DNA of 64,000 nt, from positions 6,005,501 to 6,069,500 of the forward strand of contig CATNEN010000005.1 in assembly GCA_950097015.1 (NCBI GenBank), written 5' to 3'. The position numbers and the translations under genes are program-made. Under the pieces are notes generated by a model. The model had not been told where the DNA came from, did no database searches, and saw nothing but the letters and a program-made list of their open reading frames with translations. This document shows, in pieces, positions 57,001-64,000 of this stretch (position 1 is the first letter of the stretch; every line of letters begins with the position of its first letter). The stretch is from Macrostomum hystrix (taxonomy: Eukaryota > Platyhelminthes > Macrostomidae).

Positions 57001-60000
57001 CCTGGCGGCAAAAACTGCCAAAAATGAAAATATTTGTCTTGTAGCCGCATTCAATACAGACAATCCTGCAGTGTTTCTCTGGCTCATTTCTATCGTCGAG
57101 GACAACAATCTGTTTTTCGGTCACGATGATGACGGCTACAGTGCTGTTAGCACTGCATTTTTTAAGCAGAACTTGGACACTCTCAAACAAGTGACTGAGA
57201 AGCTTGGTCTGGCGGAGTGCCTGGCGGCAAAAACTGCCAAAAATCAAAATATTTGCCTTCCAGCCGCAGCGAATTCAGCCAATCCTGCAGTGTTTCTCTG
57301 GCTCATTTCCACCGTCGAGGATAAGAATCAGTTTTTCGTTCAAGACGATGACGGCGAAAGTGCTGTTAGCTCGGCATTTTGGGAGCTGACCTTTCTCACA
57401 CTCAAACAAGTGACTGAGAAGCTTGGTCTGGCGGAGTGCCTGGCGGCAGAAAATGCCAAAGGTCAATGTAGTTTGCATGCAGCGGCCTGGAACAGAGAGA
57501 ATCCAGCCTTATTTCGATGGCTCATTTCCATCGTCGAGGACAAGAAACTCTTCTTTGCAAAGGCACCAGGTGATTTCGGAAGCAATGCCGTCAGTTATGC
57601 CTTTTATCGTCAAGGGTTGGTCACAGTGAAGCTTTTGACAGACCGTTTTGGACTCAGCGAGTGTTTGAGCTGCATTGACAATCTAAATCGGGATTTGTTT
57701 TATCATTCCATTCTGAACAGCGCGAACCCGGGAGTATTTCCCTGGCTTCTCGAGCAGGTCTCCCAGCAATGTCCAGACAAGAAGTCCAGAATTTTCGAGT
57801 TGGATTCCAACGGCAACACTCTGCTTCATGCACTGTTTAGGAAGGTTGATTTGTTCGGCGATGTTGATGCGCTTGCAGTGCTGATCGGCCGCATAAACTT
57901 TCTTTTTGAAAATGAAGTTGATCCAAGAAAAGAAAACAAATTCAGACTCAACTGTCTGCTTGCCGCTGAATCCAGTGCTGACAATCTCAATCGTCTTTTG
58001 CGAGCTCTTCAAAGATCAGCGCATTTGGATATCTTCAGAAATCTGCAAAGAAACTCGGAGGGCCTTCATGCAGCTCATGTCTTCTGCACTCGCTACGAGC
58101 TCCGAGTTATCGAGAACGATTTGAGCAAGCTGTGTGGTCTCAGTCCTGACGAGCTCCTTGCAGTCCGAGTTTCTGACGGACCGCTGAAGGATGCAACTTG
58201 TCTGCACTTTGCCTGCGAATCCGGTCACAAGTTGAACATCGAATACCTTCTAAAGAAAGGACGGAAGCTGGAAGATGAGACAGACGCCGGGCAGACGAGT
58301 GTCGACTTTGCCTGCAACAAGGCGAAGCTCGAGAATGTTTTGGATGTTGCAGAGAAGTCAGTTGGTCTCGGAAAACTGCTCAAGCTGGTTGATCCAACGA
58401 AGCGAGCTCTGAACCTTCCGGACGTTCAGAGCGCCCGAGGTCACCTGACTCGATTCAACGACTCATCGCTGAAGGCCAGCATTGAGGATGATAAATCCAG
58501 ACGACAGACGAGAGGCAAGGAAGCCGGTGGGATGAAAAACGAGAGTCTGCAGGCCGGACACGGAGCTGACAGCATTTCAAAGTCCGAGGATTCGCCAGAA
58601 GTGAAAATGCTGTTCAGAGCATTCGAGCTCGACTCAAGTGAGATGCTCCGCAGCTTGATCAGTTTGGGCTTCGCCATCGATGAGATCGATGACCAGTTCT
58701 CCAGGCATGTCTTAAAGCAAATTGGCAATGGGCGGGAAAGCAGTAAGTCTCCTACAATAGCCAAGCTTCAAAAGTACTTCTCCTCAGAAGAAAGAGATTC
58801 TGAAGCTCTCATGCTGATGGAGTACGCAGTGCTGCTCGAGAAGCCGAAGCTGCTCAATGACCTGATGCTTCTGCCACAGTTTGACATCATCCCACAGACT
58901 TTGAGGCTGCTGGTTTATCTCAAGCCCAGAGTGAAGTCGAGCAATGTTGAGAATCTGAAAAAAGTGCAAGCTCTAGCCTTGAACATTGTCGTCAATGTTC
59001 TGGAGCACCTCTACGTGAATGCTGATGAAGAAGAGCGGAATCTTGTTTTCGACTACCTGAGTGGCTCATTTATGGTGTCAGACGGGCATCCTCAGGTTCG
59101 AGGTCCGAGGTTCCCGCCACCATTGGATTATCTTACCAGACCAATTTCAAACGATAAAACTGATCACGAAAAAGTGAGCAAAGATGCGAAGACACCAAAA
59201 AAGCCATCAGAAAAGAAGTCTGCAGCTGCAGTGATGTCAGTGATGGATCTGGTGCAGACCCTGGACTGTGACGATGTGTTTGCCACTGACTGCATCAGCC
59301 AGTTGGTGGATCAGCAGTGGAACAAGGCTCCACCGTTGCCCTGGAGCAGTCCTGCACGCTGCTGCTCATGCAACATACCGCAAAAGGTGACAATTAAACA
59401 GCGGTTCTTCATCCACTCTGCTTTTTTCCTGGTCTTTCTGCTCTACTTTGCATGGTACGTGACGGATTTCAGTCGGACAAAGCAGTCTCCGATTCTAGAC
59501 GTCGTCCTGTTGGCCTACGCGCTGTCCTTCACTCTGCAGGAAGTCAACGACTTGCTGAACAAGCTGTCTATGAAGGACATACGAATTTTCAGAATGCACA
59601 TGAGATGTCCTCGCTACTTCACCGACTTCTTCAACTACTTTGACATGCTCGGCCTGCTGCTGATGTGGGCGGGGCTGGTCCTGAAGCTGCTTGGCCGGCT
59701 GAGCGACCCCAGCCTCATGCGCAGCTCTCAGGTCGTCCTCAGCGTCTCGTTCCTGTTCCTGGGATTCCGCTCCGTGGCCCTGCTCAGCTACTTCAAGGTC
59801 ACTGGGCCGAACATCAATATGCTGAAGAGCTTGCTGTTCAAAGACCTGCTGCCATTCTTGATCATCATGCTGGTTCTGATCTTCTCATTTGGCATTTTCT
59901 TCTTCAACCTGCTGTTCCCGGCCTTCTCAGACCTGACAGACGTCCTGGCTCTCGTGAAGATTTTCACAACGCCCCTGGCGCTGGCCTTAAGCATCTTTGA

Positions 60001-60367
60001 GCTCTCGCTGTTCGAGTCGTGCAACTCCAGCAGTCTCGCGACCGGACAGACCTGTGCGGACAGTGGAGGCAACCAGGTGTACAGCCTATTCCTGATGTTC
60101 GTGTACGTCTTGCTGGTAAACATTGTGATGTTCAACCTGCTGATCGCACTGTTCAACCGCACCGTGACAGCGATGGCCAGCAGGGCGGAGGTTCTGTGGC
60201 GCAAGAATCTGTTCGAGCTGCTGGAGGAGTTCGCAGAGGTCAGTCCGGTTCCGCCGCCGCTGTCGTTCCCGCTCTACGCCTGGAAACTGCTGCGGAGGTG
60301 CCGCCCTTCGCACTGCCGACCCTGCGCTGGCAAAGTCGGTCCTTCTGACGGCTCTGAGAGAAGCAAG
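54053..60367 (+). CDS. Gene C, exon 1: large ankyrin-repeat TRP-type cation channel
   Basis: 2105 residues from ATG to AAG|GTAAGA. The order is: acidic N-terminus; ankyrin-like part (NMLHFVCGCNNSDSATAALE, about 161-180); about thirteen 73-aa double-ankyrin units (about 201-1145); diverged units ending in DSNGNTLLHALF; another ankyrin-like stretch (about 1381-1445); a polar linker; then S1 about 1785-1805, S2 1813-1830, S3 1862-1881, S4 1892-1913, S5 1931-1956, a pore loop with two cysteines, and S6 2009-2038 ending NLLIALFNRT. WRKNLFELLEEF and PPPLSFPLYAWKLLRR follow. The core resembles TRPM channels (family knowledge), but no MHR/SLOG-type N-terminus is seen. It is expected in the plasma membrane as a tetramer. 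Units 4-6 and 7-9 are an almost exact 657-bp duplication, so the gene has grown recently. Confidence 0.93.
54653..57498 (+). repeat. 219-bp coding repeats of gene C (about 13 units)
   Basis: NPAVFLWLIS or NPSVFLWLIS recurs every 73 codons. A block from about 55284 to 55843 is repeated at 55941-56500 (shift 657 bp, three units) with no difference seen by eye over about 560 bp. The last units (AFWELTF, then AFYRQGL) are diverged. Confidence 0.94.
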
Positions 60368-60772
60368 GTAAGAGGCCTGGTGGACTGAGGGACTGACTCT
60401 GTTACTCACAGATGATAAATGGTCTGAATATATAGCCCTTAGATTCATTCAGACAATGACCGAATCCAATTTTCAATTGCAAGAACTGATTGTGTGTACA
60501 TGAATGCAAATGGCTTTGTAGCAAAGACATGCTCAGATTATAGTAAGCTGGGGCTGGTCATGAAACTCTTGAGGACTGATTAACAGTAGAAGCAAGGTGA
60601 GAGGCCTGGTGAGCGCAGGTGAACTGAGGGGCTGACTATGTTTACTCATATAGGCACTAGATTCAGTCAGACGATGACCGAATCCAATTTGAATGGAAAT
60701 AACTGGTTGTGTGCACATGATTGCAAATAAGCTCATGTTTCAAGGCGCTCTTCCTCACGGCTTCCGTTCCAG
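60368..60772 (+). other. Gene C intron (405 bp) with duplicated donor region
   Basis: Same length and layout as the gene A intron, including the second AGAAGCAAG|GTGAGA at about 60595. Confidence 0.85.
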
Positions 60773-61057
60773 CCGTGGTGGACGAACCGGAGCGACTTCA
60801 GCGGCTACCCCGAAGACTTCAAGCGCTTCCTGATCTTCCAGGCCGAGCAGCTCCGGCAGCAGCGGCCACGGCTGCAGCGGGCGGTCGAGCGGCACAAGGG
60901 GGACGTCGATGTGCTGAAGGCGCACGTGGAGAACCAGGTCAAGGACCTGCGGGAGGAACTGCGGAATGAGATGAAAGAAAACTTCGAGAACCTGCAGCAG
61001 CAAATGTCGCAGGTGATGAGCATTCTGCAGCAACTGCAGCAGCAGCGTCAGCAGTGA
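60773..61057 (+). CDS. Gene C, exon 2: short C-terminal coiled coil
   Basis: It encodes 94 residues in phase 0 after exon 1 and ends at TGA (61055-61057). It begins PWWTNRSDFSGYPEDF and ends QQLQQQRQQ. It lacks the stretch DNIQDVLTAQREDTE seen in gene A and the longer insert of gene B, and runs from REELR straight into NEMKENFENLQQQMSQ. The tail is the shortest of the three. The likely role is assembly of channel subunits. Confidence 0.9.
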   Translation, partial: PWWTNRSDFSGYPEDFKRFLIFQAEQLRQQRPRLQRAVERHKGDVDVLKAHVENQVKDLREELRNEMKENFENLQQQMSQVMSILQQLQQQRQQ

Positions 61058-61750
61058 CCATGCGACTTCAGCATGGTTTTCTCTTTACAAAGCATCCTTG
61101 ACTGCTTTCAGTCCTCCAAATCAATGCAGCGCGCCTTAAACAGGCAATTCTTCATTTGCTGGGCTCTTGTTTATCGCCTTAGATCTGTTTAAGAACTATT
61201 TCACCAACAGAAGATTTTCAATATGCAACTTTTAATTCATCGAGATTTCGCTACCACTGTTTTAACTGACAATTAATTACAATTACCATCATACTTAATT
61301 TAACTGAATTTAATTTAAAATAGAAGTTCTTGGAAGATAACTACTTGTACGAGCCGTATATCAAAAAACTATATTTGCTTGCTTTTTACTCGATTTGTTC
61401 GGTATTTTAAACTATTCCATTTTTCGAACTTTGTTGAGGTACCTCTGTGCGTTGAATTTATAATTCAGAAACTGCCTTCAACATTGACAATGCTTTTGTG
61501 CCATCACGCTTCACTTTCTACAATTTTCTAGAGTCTTGAAATGCTTGCTGAATTTCTTGTGCTCACTGGCACCTCAGTGTGCTCAAGCCCCACTCTGAGC
61601 TCGTGTCCGCTTTTACTTGAGTACTTAACAAGCTTTCGTATATTTTCTGGTACTTTTTGGTGATGACAAAGAAACATTTCCTTGCTGATGAAATTTACAG
61701 CTTCTCAAACTCGGGCAGATTGAGCACTGATTGACAGTTTGATCGAGTAA
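61058..61750 (+). other. 3' flank of gene C
   Basis: Related to the flanks of A and B but clearly more diverged, with many substitutions and small indels, although the coding exons of C are closest to A. No gene and no AATAAA is seen close to the stop. Confidence 0.6.
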
Positions 61751-62760
61751 TGAGTCTAGAATCCCCTGTGCAAAGCAGTCTAGAATCCCCTGTACAAAGC
61801 AGTCTAGAATCCCCTGTGCAAAGCAGTCTAGAATCCCTTGTGCAAAGCAGTCTAGAATCCGCTGTGTGAGCAGTCTAGAATCCCTTGTGCAAAGCAGTCT
61901 AGAATCCCCTGTGCAAAGCAGTCTAGAATCCCTTGTGCAAAGCAGTCTAGAATCCCCTGGGTGAGCAGTCTAGAATCCCCTGTGCAAAGCAGTCTAGAAT
62001 CCGCTGTGTGAACAGTCTAGAATCCCTTGTGCAAAGCAGTCTAGAATCCCCTGTGCAAAGCAGTCTAGAATCCCTTGTGCAAAGCAGTCTAGAATCCCCT
62101 GGGTGAGCAGTCTAGAATCCCCTGTGCAAAGCAGTCTAGAATCCCTTGTGCAAAGCAGTCTAGAATCCCTTGTGCAAAGCAGTCTAGAATCCCCTGTGCA
62201 AAGCAGTCTAGAATCCCCTGTGCAAAGCAGTCTAGAATCCCCTGTGCAAAGCAGTCTAGAATCCCTTGTGCAAAGCAGTCTAGAATCCCTTGTGCAAAGC
62301 AGTCTAGAATCCCCTGTGCAAAGCAGTCTAGAATCCCCTGTGCAAAGCAGTCTAGAATCCCCTGTGCAAAGCAGTCTAGAATCCCCTGGGTGAGCAGTCT
62401 AGAATCCCCTGTGCAAAGCAGTCTAGAATCCCTTGTGCAAAGCAGTCTAGAATCCCTTGTGCAAAGCAGTCTAGAATCCGCTGTGTGAGCAGTCTAGAAT
62501 CCCCTGTGCAAAGCAGTCTAGAATCCCCTGTGCAAAGCAGTCTAGAATCCCCTGTGCAAAGCAGTCTAGAATCCCCTGGGTGAGCAGTCTAGAATCCCCT
62601 GTGCAAAGCAGTCTAGAATCCCTTGTGCAAAGCAGTCTAGAATCCCCTGTGCAAAGCAGTCTAGAATCCCCTGTGCAAAGCAGTCTAGAATCCCCTGTGC
62701 AAAGCAGTCTAGAATCCCCTGTCCAAAGCAGTCTAGAATCCCCTGTGGAAAGCAGTCCAG
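61751..62760. repeat. 24-bp XbaI-site minisatellite after gene C
   Basis: About 42 units contain GCAAAGCAGTCTAGAATCCC. Most are 24 bp, one base longer than after gene A, which opens frames of 76-98 codons (SSLESPVQ). These are artefacts. Confidence 0.95.
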
Positions 62761-62978
62761 AATCCATAAATTCAGTTTTTAGAAATTTATTAAGTATTTT
62801 TCGCTTTTAAAATTTTCAAATAGTCAAAAACAAGCACTTTCCTTTAGATACAGACCTTTGACTTGGTTTTGTTTTTTTTAATTTATTTCGGTTGTTATTT
62901 TCTTAACTGCTCCTATTGTGCACACCTTTTTAAGAACTAACAAGATTACATGCTTATCGTTTAATCTATCTTTACTTA
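62761..62978. other. AT-rich spacer
   Basis: Counterpart of 6336-6558. No gene is seen. Confidence 0.5.
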
Positions 62979-63743
62979 CATGTTTATCTTGTGTTTACAG
63001 ACCCAGCTCACATGTTTATCTTGTGTTTACAGACCTAGCTCACATGTTTATCTTGTGTTTACAGCCCTAGCTCACATTTTTATCTTGTGTTTACAGCCCA
63101 GCTCACATGTTTATCTTGTGTTTACAGCCCTAGCTCACATGTTTATCTTGTGTTTCCAGCCCCAGCTCACATGTTTATCTTGTGTTTACAGCCCTAGCTC
63201 ACATGTTTATCTTGTGTTTACAGCCCTAGCTCACATGTTTATCTTGTGTTTACAGCCCTAGCTCACATGTTTATCTTGTGTTTACAGCCCTAGCTCACAT
63301 GGTTATCTTGTGTTTACAGCCCTAGCTCACATGTTTATCTTGTGTTTACAGCCCCAGCTCACATGTTTATCTTGTGTTTACAGCCCTAGCTCACATGTTT
63401 ATCTTGTGTTTACAGCCCTAGCTCACATGTTTATCTTGTGTTTACAGCCCTAGCTCACATGTTTATCTTGTGTTTACAGCCCTAGCTCACATGTTTATCT
63501 TGTGTTTACAGCTCTAGCTCACATGTTTATCTTGTGTTTACAGCCCCAGCTCACATGTTTATCTTGTGTTTACAGCCCTAGCTCACTTGTTTATCTTGTG
63601 TTTAAAGCCCTAGCTCACTTGTTTATCTTGTGCTTACAGCCCTAGCTCACATGTTTATCTTGTGTTTACAGCCCTAGCTCACATGTTTATCTTGTGTTTA
63701 CAGCCCCAGCTCACATGGTTATCTTGTGTTTACGGCCCTAGCT
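62979..63743. repeat. 30-bp minisatellite after gene C
   Basis: About 26 units of the splice-acceptor-like repeat (CTCACATGTTTATCTTGTG then TTTACAG). Confidence 0.95.
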
Positions 63744-64000
63744 CACTCATTTCTAACACTAAATTGTTTTACAACAGTGTTCGGGTGTCTAATGGCATGA
63801 ATGCTGCTTCACAATGGTCGAGTGTACAGTTTTCGAGTTGTATTTGAGCAGTTTTAGTCATGAATTGATCAAAATATTCAAAATTATCTTGACTGAATCT
63901 GATCTGACACATGAGTGAAGCAGCAGCTGTCATCCAATGAACCGAGTCCTGTTTCAAATCCCATGACTATTTTCTCCCGAGAAATGAATTATCCCAGACT
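63744..64000. other. Start of conserved spacer after gene C
   Basis: Matches 7586-7840. The window ends here. No gene is seen. Confidence 0.6.

Overview
This is eukaryotic, almost certainly metazoan, nuclear DNA. It shows GT-AG introns, very large coding exons, long AT-rich spacers and a heavy load of minisatellites. The three real protein genes are paralogues of one TRP-type cation channel. The species cannot be fixed from the sequence. An invertebrate with a repeat-rich genome, such as a free-living flatworm, would fit, but that is inference.

The layout is a tandem array of large units, all on the + strand. Each unit is a channel gene followed by a long spacer. Gene A is cut by the left edge (exons 1-4312 and 4718-5023). 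Gene B is complete (25254-28925 and 29457-29921; 1378 aa), and so is gene C (54053-60367 and 60773-61057; 2199 aa). Every gene has one giant exon carrying the N-terminus, the ankyrin-type repeats, six membrane segments and a TRPM-like post-S6 segment. A short second exon encodes a C-terminal coiled coil. The second exon becomes visible only when the conserved AAG|GTAAGA donor is joined to the TTCCAG|CCG acceptor; both sit in phase 0.

The spacers carry a fixed series of minisatellites in the same order after each gene. These are 23/24-bp (XbaI-site), 30-bp (splice-acceptor-like), 56-bp, 21-bp and 19-bp arrays, then a conserved block with a GC-rich hairpin and a tRNA-like stretch. Next come four GTTGCTAGGC-containing exon-like modules alternating with 22-bp, 28-bp, 20-bp and 23-bp arrays, and then the next gene. 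Three of these modules carry a perfect X-box-like GTTGCTAGGCAAC, the RFX-type site of ciliary genes. The spacer between B and C also holds two extra gene-free tandem copies (34714-38756 and 38757-42294). Each has a 1.7-kb segment with a 58-bp minisatellite and a possible small spliced gene for a short secreted peptide.

The most interesting signal is in the channel N-termini. Nearly identical 73-aa units (two ankyrin-type repeats each) differ mainly at ankyrin positions 5, 10, 13 and 14, which include known ligand-contact positions. Unit number is about 3 in B, at least 7 in A and about 13 in C. The array therefore looks like a locus that makes sensory channels with changing recognition domains by unequal exchange. 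Most other open frames, including the long ones of up to about 690 aa, are by-products of stop-free minisatellites.
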